This document shows, in pieces, positions 44,211 through 57,000 of a stretch of DNA of 64,000 nucleotides (position 1 is the stretch's first letter; every line of letters begins with the position of its first letter). Both the position numbers and the translations under genes were made by a program. The stretch covers positions 372,001-436,000 of the forward strand of contig LLEY01000039.1 in NCBI GenBank assembly GCA_001414485.1, written 5' to 3'. Below the pieces are notes generated by a model, which did no database searches, was not told the DNA's origin, and saw nothing but the letters and a program-made list of their open reading frames with translations. Source of the DNA: Calycina herbarum (Eukaryota > Ascomycota > Leotiomycetes > Helotiales > Pezizellaceae).

Positions 44211-46358
44211 TATTAATATGTGATTATGTGAAGGGCGGATGAATATTGAGGTGTAATTAAAGATAAGATGATTGAGTCTGGATGAAGTAGATGCAAAGAA
44301 GGGATTGTGCTGTGTATGTGTTATAGAATGTTTTGACAGGGGAGTTTCTCTTCCCGTCTTATACTTAATTACCAGACTCTCAGACCTTGGCCTGAGGAGA
44401 TCTAGATTTCACAAGCTATGAAAAATCATCGTTTGTGAGGTTGAGCTTTTTGCGTGGCTGCGTGATTCGGAGATCTGGATTGTCAACATTCGCTTAGTCG
44501 TTTCAGGGCAGTATGTGCTCAATCTGTCAGCCACCAACACGACCATGCCACTCTCATGGTACAGGGCAATGGCTCACTGGGTCATGAAGGGACCTTGCTA
44601 CCGCCAGTTCATGATGCCCATGAGGAAAAGTTAAAATTCAGCATCTGCAACAGTGCATCCAAAATAGCTTGAATGACCATAGGTTGACAACCTAATGCAT
44701 GCGGAGATTTTTCTTTCCGTGCAGGATCTGTATAACCCAGGTACCCATCTTTCTTGGCCATACGCCATCGTCAGCAATATACTCTAATATTACTTGCATC
44801 ATGTTATGATCTCCTCGGGTGTTTGGATCCCCTTGTGGTGATTGCCGATCCCAGAAAGGAAGCATCTAGGACAGAGACCCTAAGTGCGGAACAAACTCGG
44901 CCAGGGGGGAAGGAAACGACATGGACAGCTGTTAATTCTCTGCCGAAACTAGAAAGACACCAGAAGGCGGCTCCCACGCCAGAAGAAAATCCTCCTAGCA
45001 TACCGTCAAACGGATCCTACTCGTCGGGGGTGGATCACCTTAGCTGGAGTCACTGTCAGGTTAGTTGGGGATAACCAAGTGCCGGAAAAGAGTAGCTTTG
45101 ACATTGAGTGGAGTAAGAAACCCGGATCAGCCAGTAAACCATCTTCTCTCCAGCTAAAGTAGTTTTGCCCCCACACGAAAAAGGCTTCCGGTCGACCCAA
45201 GCCTTCAGAACTCCTGACTGACATGACAGTGGCACCTCTCACCCACGTGTTTTGCACTGCCTGCATTCGTCTTAGTAAACAGCCCTCTCTTGCTGCTTTT
45301 GAAAGAGAATGATGTGAATCTGGTTCCATGAACAATCCGGTCTTCCTCCGGATATGCTCTCGTTTACCTTTTCCATTTGCGTTTCGGGCTTTGGGACGAG
45401 CTTTTGGCTGTGGCGTCACTTCCTCTTTCGCTCTTAGAGAGCATAGTCTCTGTAAGGGCGATGATAATTGATTAGTGTTTTGAATTGTTTCTTGGGGCGG
45501 ACTGCTTGGCTGCTGGATGCTGTATGTTTCGAAGTTTCACCCAACTCCGTAGTGATTACGGCCACTGAGTCAGTGGTAATTCGGCAGGTACCTCATCTCA
45601 TCTTCATTGCCCTTCTCAAGTGCCCCTTAGATTACGGTCACCAAAAGAGACGGTTCGTGCAGGATGCAGGAATTCCTCGCACAGACCAAATCTTCCATAC
45701 CCCCCGGGCTATTTATGTCATTACGGTCACCATTTTCGTTGGCAGATATGCAATTTCATCGTCCAATCTTGAATGCCCTTCTGGGCTGACCTTGCCATTA
45801 CGGACGGCAGGTACTTCATTCATGCAGGTATATCAAGCATTTTGTTTACATCTCACGATTCGTCAACCTCTGACCCGTGTTCCGAATCCGTTTTTAAACT
45901 CCACATGAATGCAATTGATTTCTTGGAATGATCAGATCCTTGTTTTAGAAAAAAATATTACTTCATAAAATACTCACTTCTCCAGTTTTCGGACCGAAAT
46001 TCAGAACTCCCCTCTTCAAGATACCTTGATCTTCCCGGCTACACGGTTGTATTCAACATTTTCTTTTCAAAAGTAATCAGCATACCGGACAGAATCCCGC
46101 GAAAATTTTAATATGCTAAGTGTCAGAACCCGTCCTTGGTGAGCTGAAGATCCGAGAACCCCCTTTTTTCATTGGTGGTATGGTGTTCCGGTGTTGATGC
46201 TATGAGCTGTCTTTCCCCAGCTCACACTACTCAGCTCAAGGACCTATTCCTCATCAAAGCTCTTTGATATCAAAAGTTTCTACCATCTATGGGAGGCCTT
46301 TGTCGCCGAAGCCATGATGCTGGTATCCGGCTCGTATTCATCATCGTCCCCACTAGGG
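44211..46358. other. Long intergenic region between uge3 and sph3
   Basis: 2.15 kb upstream of uge3 and downstream of the first sph3 copy. A weak direct repeat lies at about 45545-45645 and 45715-45830 (ATTACGG, GCAGGTAC and GAATGCCCTTCT-like blocks). Open frames such as 45006-45419 (minus) have no motif and are not called. Confidence 0.45.
44358..44363 (-). promoter_or_regulatory. TATA-like element upstream of uge3
   Basis: On the minus strand AAGTATAAGAC lies about 150 bp upstream of the uge3 ATG. It is a plausible TATA box by sequence and position only. Confidence 0.3.
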
Positions 46359-47415
46359 TCAAGCCGCCATGGCCTTGACGAAATCACCCCAGCTTTCCCC
46401 AAAGTGGCAGTAGTAATCCTCGCGCAGATCCGTGACGAAGAGATATGCACCACGATGGCGCAATTCTTTTACCAACGGGGAAACCTCTTCTACGGGCACC
46501 GAATGCACCATAAAACTGCATTTGTTTCGGTCATAGCGCAACAACGACGACATGCGTTCCTGGAGGGCTCCCGACTGATATCTTGACCAGCTTTCCTCCA
46601 CCACCGTTGTGATGTCAGGCCCTGGATTTGCAAGCTCGACGTCAGGAACGGTTCCAGGATTGTGGATCGTCTATGTCGTGAGACTGGTGAGTTAGTCATG
46701 AGCGAATGAAGGGAAAAGGGGGGGGCGGATTGGAATATCATATGACAGCTTCGAAACACGACAAAGCAAAAAGCACGAAAAGGTAGAAGAACGACTGACC
46801 ACTCGATCTCCCAAAATGCCCGACGAATTCTTGACGAGCTTGGTCACGTCACCCAGGTAGTTGGCTCTCTCTTCCGTGTACAGGTTGGGCGTCTCGTCAA
46901 AGAAAATGCCGTGCACCGCCAAACTCATCTGTGCAGAATCGGACGAGGTCAATGTCGACCACCCGGCATACTTGTTGACATCCTCATGGACTTCGGCCAA
47001 ATCTCTCTCGCAGTAGTTGATGCGCACGTATCCCACAAGTCGCACGTTCGGAAGGCTGTTCAGCTGGCCGATTTCCCGAGAATAGGCGGCGTCTGGTTGG
47101 GAAGAAGCGCCCGGCCCATTATGCGGATTGATAATTACAACAAAAGTAACTGTGGGATATGCAGAGATGCTAGAATTGTCTGGGGTGTCAGTTGATTCTC
47201 TTGCTCGGGGTGGTTGAGAGAGGCTCTTGATGGTGGCACACCAGTTTGCTGAACCTGGAGACCGTTGTTGGAGGAGAAAGTGAGATGACACAATTCGGAT
47301 GAGGTGAGAAACGGTGGTACACTTACGCTTCATACAAGGGCTGCCACGCCTTCGGCAGAGGATAGATGTAGAGTGGGATGAGAACCGCTGACGGAGGAGG
47401 AGGAGAATGAGGCAT
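46359..47415 (-). CDS. sph3: Sph3-type GH135 glycoside hydrolase, copy A
   Basis: Exons 47415-47327, 47169-46800 and 46670-46359 give 256 residues. The spherulin-4 (GH135) fold reads AVLIPLYIYPLPKAWQPLYE, TFVVIINPHNGPGASS, LPNVRLVGYVRINYCERDL, LAVHGIFFDETPNLY with the catalytic Asp-Glu pair, RVTIHNPGTVPD and YLFVTDLREDYYCHFGESWG. Sph3 of A. fumigatus cleaves galactosaminogalactan and is needed for its production. This model starts at the ATG giving MPHSPPPPSAV and has no signal peptide or membrane anchor, unlike copy B. A 5' exon may have been missed, or the copy has lost its anchor. It points the same way as copy B, with about 770 bp between them. Confidence 0.8.
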
Positions 47416-48182
47416 CTGGTGTTTGGTGCGACTTGAGCCTCGGAAAAGTTTGGAACTGCTGCAACGTCAGGGAAGTGTGCGATAGTTTTGAGTACCTTCC
47501 ATTGGTGATAGTTGCACTGCCCCGACGCACCTGCACTTTCAAGGGCCGATGTCAGCTGACGCAGTCACTGGATTTGGCTGTCTAAACCCTTTCTGAGGGA
47601 AGATGAAAGTCAGATGAACCTACCATTGATCGCCCATTGGGAGGCGAGGCGGGTTAAGATACTTTGACTTTTTTTTAGATTCGTTTCAAGTTTGCCACGA
47701 CTCGCGAAAGAGTCCGTATGAATACGAGAGATGCCTTGGAATTCTGCACCAACACCAACAAAAAAATTATATAGCGTTGCTGCGAGTTGTTCCAACTTTA
47801 TATCTGCATCTGGAGCTCCCAGGATATCCCACTATCTACCTCGTATCGCCAAACACAGATCACCACAGCCCGCCATGGAGGCTCCGCAAAAATGGGAGCA
47901 CCCTTTGTATTATCTTTGGCCTTTGCTGACGCCCACTCATCTATCTCACATCTCACCGAGTAACATTGATTGGCTACCTGCGGCACAGTTATCTCGGAAC
48001 CGAGACTGTGTTGTACTACATCCACCATGTATGGCCCCCAGAAAACGCGCCGGAAAAGACAACCAAAGGTTTTTGGGAAGTGTTTTAGTAAACAACATTA
48101 AACTGTGGATTAATGGTTACCCACGACATCTACTATATACATATACTCATCCTCGGTATTGATCCCTTTGCCTTCCCGCAAT
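47416..48182. other. Interval between the two sph3 copies
   Basis: This stretch should hold the promoter of copy A and any missed 5' exon of it. No other gene is apparent. Confidence 0.45.
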
Positions 48183-49206
48183 TCACGGATAGAAATTGAT
48201 ATAGTTTGCCCATCGGGACCCAAACTTCCCATAATAATCCACATCGACATCAGTGAGTGAGAATAATTCCGAATGTTGACTAACTCTTGCCACAAAATTG
48301 TGTATGGAATGTTTGCTGAGCTTAGGGATTGAGTGAATCACATAGGTGTACTTTGATCGATTTTGTGGTAAAGCTAATAGTGTGTCTTGCTTGGAGTTGT
48401 ATTCTTGGTATGATCCCTCAAACACAACGGTAAAATCCGTGGTAGAATCAACGAGTCGGGGATCGGGGATGACGCCAGGATTGTGGATTGTCTATCAAGA
48501 AGAATCTGGTTAGCATAAATTCATTCGTAGCATGATGGCAGAAGTCGGGTATGGAGTTACTTACTATCCGATCCGGCTGTATTCCTGTAGAGTTTTTGAC
48601 AGCTTGATTGATTGTTAACAAGAAAGCAGCATTCTCGTCGGAATAGTCGTACGGGGCTTCATCAAAGAATATTCCATGCATCGAAATATTGACACCGGAC
48701 GACCATCCTGAATATGTTGTAACATCCGCAAGTACATCGCTGATATTTCTTGTTCCGTACCCCGTCCGAACATAACCAACTGTTCTTACATTTGGAAACG
48801 AGTTCAATTTCGCTATCTCTGGCGTATAGCTACTATCTGGCAATGCTGATTCGCCAGGGCCGCTGTTTGGGTTGATGATAACCGTGAAGTTGAGGTTGGG
48901 ATGTGCTTGAACGCTATCGCGAGTAGTCAGTTTTCTGTTTGGAAAATGAAATGGGAATACATACGCCTTGTGTAGGGGGTCGTATGTTGTGCTGGAAGTG
49001 GGATATATATACAGAGGTACCAAAACTGTGGCTTTGAGACCTTGGAGAAGAGAATTTCGGTCGGTAACGACAACGGCAACAGGGACAATTATGACAATGA
49101 GGATAATGAGGACGACGGCAGTGATTGTTAAGCACTTGCACCATTGACTTCTCCCGCGAAAAATACGGCCGAAGACACCTCTGTCACCATATCTGATGCC
49201 TTTCAT
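48183..49206 (-). CDS. sph3: Sph3-type GH135 glycoside hydrolase, copy B (membrane-anchored)
   Basis: Exons 49206-48965, 48913-48565 and 48491-48183 give 299 residues. A short basic N-terminus is followed by a single hydrophobic helix (LTITAVVLIILIVIIVPVAV, residues about 26-47), so the protein is a type II membrane protein with its enzyme domain outside or in the lumen. The GH135 domain reads ATVLVPLYIYPTSSTTYDPL, NFTVIINPNSGPGES, FPNVRTVGYVRTGYGTRNI, MHGIFFDEAPYDY with the catalytic Asp-Glu, IHNPGVIPDP and LTDVDVDYYGKFGSRWANY. A membrane anchor is also known for A. fumigatus Sph3. The intron positions match those of copy A exactly, so the two arose by tandem duplication. Confidence 0.88.
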
Positions 49207-51071
49207 CGTGATTAGTAGTCGAATTATAATCGAAATTTCTGATGGGACCGTATCGTGATAAACATGATTTTAGGAGGCTAAGGAAAGAAAAATGGGGAAC
49301 TGAAGCTACGGAGCTGCGGTTAACGAGTGGATTAGGGGAGAGGCGGTCATAGTCCAGCCCAGCCATGTTGTGAAAACAGCCTAGAGAAAATTGAATTTGA
49401 ACAGCTCAGCTCTGTGCATGCACAATTATCTAAGCGCCACCAGCTGCTTTGAGTGCGAGTATTGAAAACGAGAGAGAAGAACGTTCATCGCGAGTAGGAA
49501 TACAACACAACGTCAAAGACAAGGGACTGGCATAGCCTCAAGTTTTCGGACTGTTTTCGATAAACCCTGATCTGCATCAGGGGTATCTTTACATTAGCGA
49601 AAATAGCTTTTTACGGTGGCCAGGATATACTGCTCCCGTACGCTAAAAAGGTCATTCGGCACCCATTCGGATGCTCGGCCACCAGGCGTTTCGCTTGGCA
49701 CGCTTATTCCAACTCTGCACGCCAAGATCAACAACGACATCTTCAGATCCTCACAGACGCACGCAATTAATTTTCGAACGAAAGGAGCCTCACGAGAATG
49801 GTTGCTTGATCAAGATCCCTACCACCAATACATTTTAATATATGTTCAAGCTGTCAGGCCACGTGTGGGACTGGTACCCCCGAAACATGTGTGAACCATC
49901 AATGTCAAAAACATGGCCCCGGGATATATGGCAAGTTGAAGGAAAAACCGAGTATGAACACAGCAGCGAGAGGGGCTACTAAGTAGGCAGGTATGTATAC
50001 CATCCAAACTAATGCTCGCTTGCTCGTAGGAAATACATTACCCTTGCACTTACTAGAGACGGCGGGCATCCTCGTCTTACTAAAGGAGCTATACCACATG
50101 TGTGAGTTATTTGATCTCTGATTTGACAGTTGCTTTTGGTCCTGGCTTCTGGTTTTTCATCTATTCATGAGGTATTTTGGACCCATCTTTCGTCTGAGCT
50201 CAATTACACTACCTATGCTTTTAAGTTTTCAGCTTTCTGGGTACGTACTCAGCCCCTGCGAGTCACGCATGTATAGCTTGCGCCATACATGGGAACCTGC
50301 AGCAGTCATAGTTGCTAGGGACATAGCTCAAAATGAGGAGATTGAGAACGATGTTTCAATGTTGGCCCTATTCAACCTCGCGGCCGGAGAACCTGTCTTT
50401 ACGGACTGCGACTGTTGTGCTGTTGATTGCCCCCGGTCCTGATCCTGGAATGTTGCATCCCAGCTTCCCGAGCTCGTAAAAAGTGTGGTCGCCTCTTCCC
50501 TCCGACCCCTAGATCTCGATTTTCCAAATTAAGAACAAAGACGCGGGGCCGATCAGTTATGGACTCTGCGTTTATGGAACGCCAGCGCATATCCCCCAGT
50601 TCTCTGACGTGGGCTCTATACCTTTCCAGGAGTAACAAACTTCTTACTTGCTTTGTGGCTTTGCAATCGGGCGAGACTAGCCGTCATTTTCGTATATGGA
50701 CTCCTTCCAAGTATGACTAGCTACAGGGAACACACTTCAGGGTCCAGCTGCCACCGAACATCGAACCCCTTGGCTGAGCCCAAAACAAAGTGCTACCCTC
50801 GATAATATGGGGGGAGGAGGCCAGGCATGGACCTGTGATCTCTCCGCTTCTTGAACCACTTCTTCAGGTGGGCCCGGTTTACCAGTGGCAATTCTCTAGC
50901 CACTCCCTCCTTACCACGAGCTACCATTTCCTTTGTACCCAGAGAATAAGGACTGTCATTTTACTCTATACAGCTGGCGTTCATCCATTTCTCCTTTCTT
51001 TCCACGTTTATAGAGTCTTAATATTTCTGTTTTTCTCATTCCTTTCGTCTTGCTTTGCTTGCATCACCACC
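49207..51071. other. Divergent promoter region between sph3 copy B and gtb3
   Basis: 1.86 kb between divergent cluster genes, a plausible shared regulatory region. The 51000-51070 segment is a pyrimidine-rich leader right before the gtb3 ATG. No supported gene; the plus frame at 49616-49894 has no motif. Confidence 0.5.
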
Positions 51072-54000
51072 ATGTCGTGGCGCGACAATATTCTTGGTGT
51101 AGGGATTTATGGATGGGAGTCTATGATACACGACTGGTGGGATTTGGTATGTTTGAATACTTGTTCCCGAAACTTGAGTTGAAAACTAACCTTGCTTTCT
51201 TTAACTCTCAGTTTCTCGCAGGTCTCACACTCCTTACTTTACTCATAGGTTTAAGTTATTTTACCTACCAATCGTTCAAGATAGCAAAGTCCTATTTCAA
51301 GGTAAGCTTTCGTGGGGTTGACACAAGATCCTCCAGCCGGTATCTTATATGACATCGCTGACTCTCGTTCTTACAAAATAGAGAAGGCATGTTATCACTC
51401 AGGTGCCCAAGGAAGTTTGGCAGCTTTTTTGTCAACTCGCCAGCGCAAATCAATGGCAGCTCGCGCCAAAGACCGACCATAAGGAAGGACCGGCCCCCAG
51501 ATCATTTGGTGTTTTCACTGGCAGCTTCAGTAATCCCCCCACAGCACCACAACGACGCATCCTGTCGAAGTGGGATATACTCGTTCTCAATCCTCTCAGC
51601 TCGGGGGTTTTGGAGGCCATTTCTTCGAACCCAACCACCAAAGAGATCATTGGCCGACTGGACGTGGGGATGCTCGTGGATGTCAACGGTTGTCTCGAGC
51701 CTCAGAAATTGGTCTGCGCGTTGAAGGCATTTAATGATCTTCTTGTGTCGTCTTTCAAACGCCCACACGATGTTCGGACTCCTTTCACTGGCGCTTTATT
51801 GGCAAACTGCCATCAACATTTCCCCCCAATCATCTTCAACGAACTTGTCAGATACATACGTTCTCTCGGTCTGGACGTGTACCTCGAGATTTCTCCGCCA
51901 ATGTTTATGGGGGTACGAGAGTGTCGGGAGACAAACTTTTCTCTTTTCAAGGGTATTGTCTGTCGAAACGGAACGATCCTACCGAATGGGCAAGGTCGTA
52001 ATTATTTCCAGATGGCTGACATGCGATTACCCCTGCGAGCATTGGCAGCACAAACGACGGGCGCCACGGTCATGATGTGGGAGGCAGTTGAAGATCACGT
52101 GGCGATAGATCACGCGGTTGTTACGCGGAGCTTCAATTGGTGTCGGTTCAGCAGCGCCCTCAGCTGGGTTGGCCACAATATTGCAACGATGGATGCAGAT
52201 GTGGCCGAGAGCCGTAGTGTGGTTGGCGAGCCACTGGGTGCGATGATGTGGCTGAAGAGTGAGAAGACCATGGAGGTACAGAAGACTTGGACAACAAACA
52301 ACAGAGTAAGCACAAAAACATGAAATGGAAGAGAGAAATGGAAGAGAGAAATGGAAGAGAGCATCGTAGCTCAAGCTATAAGGGTCCCAGTCGCTAACGT
52401 ATTTTAAAATACAGATATGCCCCTCCGCAGTCGTCGGTCATGAGATATACGCTCCTCTCGAGAAGTTCATCCCTAACTTGCTAGATATGTTGTCCCTAGT
52501 CTCTGGTAAAGTGGACCACGATCGGAATGAAAGCCAGTCGACCGTGAGAACGGTCAGTGATAATTTCGAATGGCCATGGCGGCTCCACGATTCCCAGGCG
52601 AAATCATCGCAGTTCCATTCCTCATCCGCTGGAATGGATGGTACTAGCTTGGGATGCTTTCAGCTTGGAGTACTATCATCGCCAACTGCTTTTACAGACC
52701 TTGTTCAAACGCAAAATCGACTCAAGGACCTCGGGATGCTCGATTGCCTAAAGCACGAAGAGCTGAACGCCATGGCCGAGCAACTCCAGAAATTGTATGA
52801 ATCTCCGTCTTTCCACGATTTTCCCTTTGAGGATGCACAGGCTATCAAAGATTTGTTACGCCTTCTCGCCGCGAATAATGGCGATGACAGCGATCGACTT
52901 AGAGTCTACGTCGGACTAGATTCTGGCTTTCGGACTAGCTCCGATGCCCAGTTTTGTCAATTCTGGGGTCTTTATGATTACGATGTGAGCTCTGCGAGAA
53001 TGAACATCTTCATCTCTGCAAGAACAAAAGACAGGATTGGTACCATCCTGCATACATTCATGTCGAGCAAGGATTGTGTGCGAGCCCAATGTTTAGTGGC
53101 GGAGATTTCGCTCTCTGAACAACTGGGCACACTGGTAGATTCTTGGGAGCTGTCGCCTCGCCTCGTCCAGGATCTTGAGCAGCTTACTCCGGCTGAGACG
53201 ATTCTTTTCATGCAGCGCATGGAATATTCTAATTTGAAAGACTATCCCATGCTCGCAGCGAACATACGCTCTTGCTGTGAGTATCAACTTCTGGAAGCTC
53301 CATCGCTCACCCAGCTCCGAGCTTTGAATGCAACCGCCTACATCCGTAATGAAATCTCGGCTGAGGACTTGGTGGAATCCCGTCTCAATTGGTACCGCGA
53401 TCACAACTGTGAGTGTCCAGAATCGGAAGCTGCCACCAAACTATTCAAAGAGATGGAGCCTCGTGTTTCGGCAATTTTGATGGGCAGGCAAGCTGAATTC
53501 ATTACGCAGCTTGAAATTGTCTTTCAAGCCGTTCTACAGAAGAACAAGATTAATGCCAGTGCCGACATCTTCGCTCTATCAATATTCTGTGCGTTCCGGA
53601 AATTGGCTATCAATGAGGTGTTTATGGAAATCCTGGATCGCAATCCACTTCCCAACCCTCAATCAGATCAAGCTGCCTGTTTCGCAGAAATGTTTGCCCT
53701 CGGCTCGGGTTGCGAAGCCTACCTCGACATGACTCCAACAGCCGTAGGAAAGATCCTCTCGGAGAGAATGGATTCGTATTATAAATTGAACCAACCCCCG
53801 CAGCGAGACGACGCCACCACCGAGCAACCAACTGCATATGCAGCTAAAAACATTGATCTGGACCCAAAATATGGTGAGGTTCCGATGATGGCATGGTACC
53901 ACCGCATCACTTTCTTAGGTATCTTTGCAATCCCAGCATTCATTGATATTATGTTGCTCACGACACTCGGTCGAGGTCTTTATCTCACTACCTTTATGAG

Positions 54001-57000
54001 CCAGATTGAGAAGCAATACGCCACAACAGCACTCATGGTGGCTCTTTTCCTTTGTGGTGCTACAGGCACTTGGATCGGTACAGGGGGAAGTTACTACCTC
54101 TACTCCATGACCTTCCCGGCAATGAACATGTTCGTTCTCACTCGCTTCATTGCTGGATTCGCTATATGTTTCTTGACTGGGATTGTTGCTTTGATAATCA
54201 TCGGTATCACGACGGGATTTTATGCTGGATTCGTATTCTTCGCTTACTACCTGCTTCTTAATACCTATCTCACACTACTAGCAACTCTCGCTGCTTACCA
54301 GTTTCCTGGTTTTGTCTTCCAGTCGGTACGTGTCGCTCTTGAAAGGTCCACGTGAAAAAATGCTAATCATTGTTACAGGGGAGAACGGTTATCATGAAGC
54401 GCATACCCATACTCATTTTCTCACCCATTGTCACGATTTGGACCAATCACGACTTCTTGGTTTACATTATTGTAATTACTGTCTTCGTTCTCTCGCTTCT
54501 TCATGGTGCCCGTGGTGTCATGGCTGAATGGAGCACATGGTATCATGATATACCGTGCATGACAGACCTTGAGGTCATGAGCTGGTACAGTGAACCGAAC
54601 GACTCAGAATCTAGTCTTTCAGAAAAGAACAATAATGGTGGTATTGAGCCCACTGTAAGTTCACTGCCACGGAGGGCTCTTCATGCCGCCGTGCTGAAGG
54701 AGCATAACCGACCGTTCTGGAACAGGCAGGATAAATCGAAGGATGAACGGATTTTAAAAATGGCAAAAGGATATACTGCTACGATGTTCCTCATGGATTG
54801 GTACTGCAAGTACTCCAGAAGTAAGATGCCATATGCGTACAGTCCGACATGGAATCTTCAATGCAAAACGGCTGTCGAGACTTTGTGGGACATGCAGAAA
54901 GGGGTCAAACTCCACAATGCATTTGTTCATTGGCGTAATGCTGGTAACGAGTTATGGGGCGGCGCACTTTACTTCGCTCTTGCGCTTCTAGACAAGTGGA
55001 TTTCCATTTTTACCGGTCACTCCATTGTCGGTCTTTCTGATGCGGAAAACGAAACTTATCGTTTGGCAGTAGGCCTTGGGCTGGCCTATTATCTTATAGG
55101 CGCTGTTTTCCTTGATGGAGTATCTCAGCCTCTATGGGCATTGTCACAAAAGAAACTTCCGCAACCCATTACCTCGTTCAAATTCCTCCGGCAGGCCGCA
55201 ATCAATGACGCCAACGCTCGAAGACGGCTTTATTGGCGATATCTCTTAAGATTCTACTTCATGCATATACTCGGGCTTTCTCTCACGTCAGGGCTCCTGT
55301 GGTCATTCAATAATTCTGCCTTGGGCACAATTATGTATATGGCATACGTCGCCGCTTATGGTGGCCTTCTTTGGTACCAGTATAATCGGATCTTCATTGG
55401 TCCTCTTGCATTCAAAGAGCCTTTGACAGCCGTCATAATTGGTTTGATTGTTGGTTTGGTTCTACACAGGGTAAAACCCTCTTTTGAGTTCAATTCTGTG
55501 CTAGCCCTTGGGGTTGCCACCTGGACTGCCGCCTTTTTGTCTGTATTTCACATACATCTTGGAAAGCCCAAAGAAAAGGATACGGGGCTAAATACACCCA
55601 AGGCTGTGCATTCTAGCACTGCTATTCCACCTCATACGCAACAATCACAAGCTTCTCTATCAGAGATGGTCGATTCAATCAGCACCCTTGAACCAGGGTT
55701 GCGCTTTAGGCTCAATCCGGACACCCACCCAGGCATCGAGGTAATGGATATTTTGAGATCTCGAAGCAAATATCATCAGTCCAAGCTAGTCTCAGCAGCC
55801 TTCCCCAATGCAGACCAACTGGTACATCAAACGAGAGCTCTTTGGAAGAGTGGTGAAATCATTATTGATCTTGTTCCAATGCGCCACTTCCTTAAACATG
55901 AGCAAAAGTTGAAGACTGTGTCTCGGGATACAAATGGTCAGCTACATATTTTCATCTTCCTTGGGCTTGATCTCGTTGATCGCGAGTGGACTATGGATAT
56001 CCGCAGAAATTGCAAAGTGTAAGTTGTCATACAATATTACTTCAAACACGTTCTAATACTAACCAATGATTTAAATGTAGCATTGCGGAATCGATCATCC
56101 AAGCAACAAGTGAAGCAAGACTCGGTCTTTCACATGACCATTCAATGCTAGCGGAGCTATTGGCCGTAAACAACGAATGCGGGGACGGCCTCGCACTTCC
56201 AGAGGGTATCAAGCGACAGCTCCAGAATTCTACAAGCGAGCGGCTGAGGGTAATGAAGAATGGAGACAAATGTCTTCTCGAATATCTTCTACTCGGAATC
56301 GACCCAGATATCGAATGGGACATTCTCCCCTTACATATGAGGACTTTCCTGCTGAAACGAGCGTGCGGAGAGCCTTGTCATGTCTCAGACGAGCAACTAG
56401 ATTGGATGAGATCGAAGTACTGTGAACACCGGGATATGGAAATTGAGGAGTATGTCGCTCGATGCAATCTGGGCGCCGCCGTAACGATGCTCACTACTGA
56501 ATTCGCTACTGCACTGGAGGGTGACTACGCCCACCTCGATCTCCTTGAGCCACTGGATGCAACCTATGATATTAGTTCAAACTTCGTACTCCCACAAAGT
56601 ATTGATGAGAGGGAAACAAAGTTCAATATGTTTTTCAAACGACCAATTATCAGAGCGCATCACGCGCTAACACATTCCACCAAATTCGTGAGCGTCGCCC
56701 TCGTCGCTGACCAAGAGCTTGCGAGGGAATTGGAGTACGTCATGTATGGAAAACCTGCCTATGTTCGATGGATCGTGACCGGGTCCCTAACAGCCATATG
56801 GCTATTCTGCAAGACCATTCAGAATATGGTTATTCCGCTTGTTATGGTGACTGCTCCATACCCCAATTCTTCTTCACCGATAAACTAACCTCTTTTGTAG
56901 TTCCACAAACGCCCCAGTGTTTCCAAGCTTCATCGTGAAATGAAAGGCATCAGCACAGTGGTTGGAAAGCACAAGATTGACGTAGAGAGTCTCAATGGCC

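Noticed and set aside
45006..45419. Minus-strand frame of 137 codons upstream of uge3
   Set aside because: Composition and lack of any motif look like chance. It lies in a gap with weak repeats.
49616..49894. Plus-strand frame of 92 codons between sph3 copy B and gtb3
   Set aside because: No recognisable motif, no promoter or intron support. Probably a chance frame in the divergent promoter.
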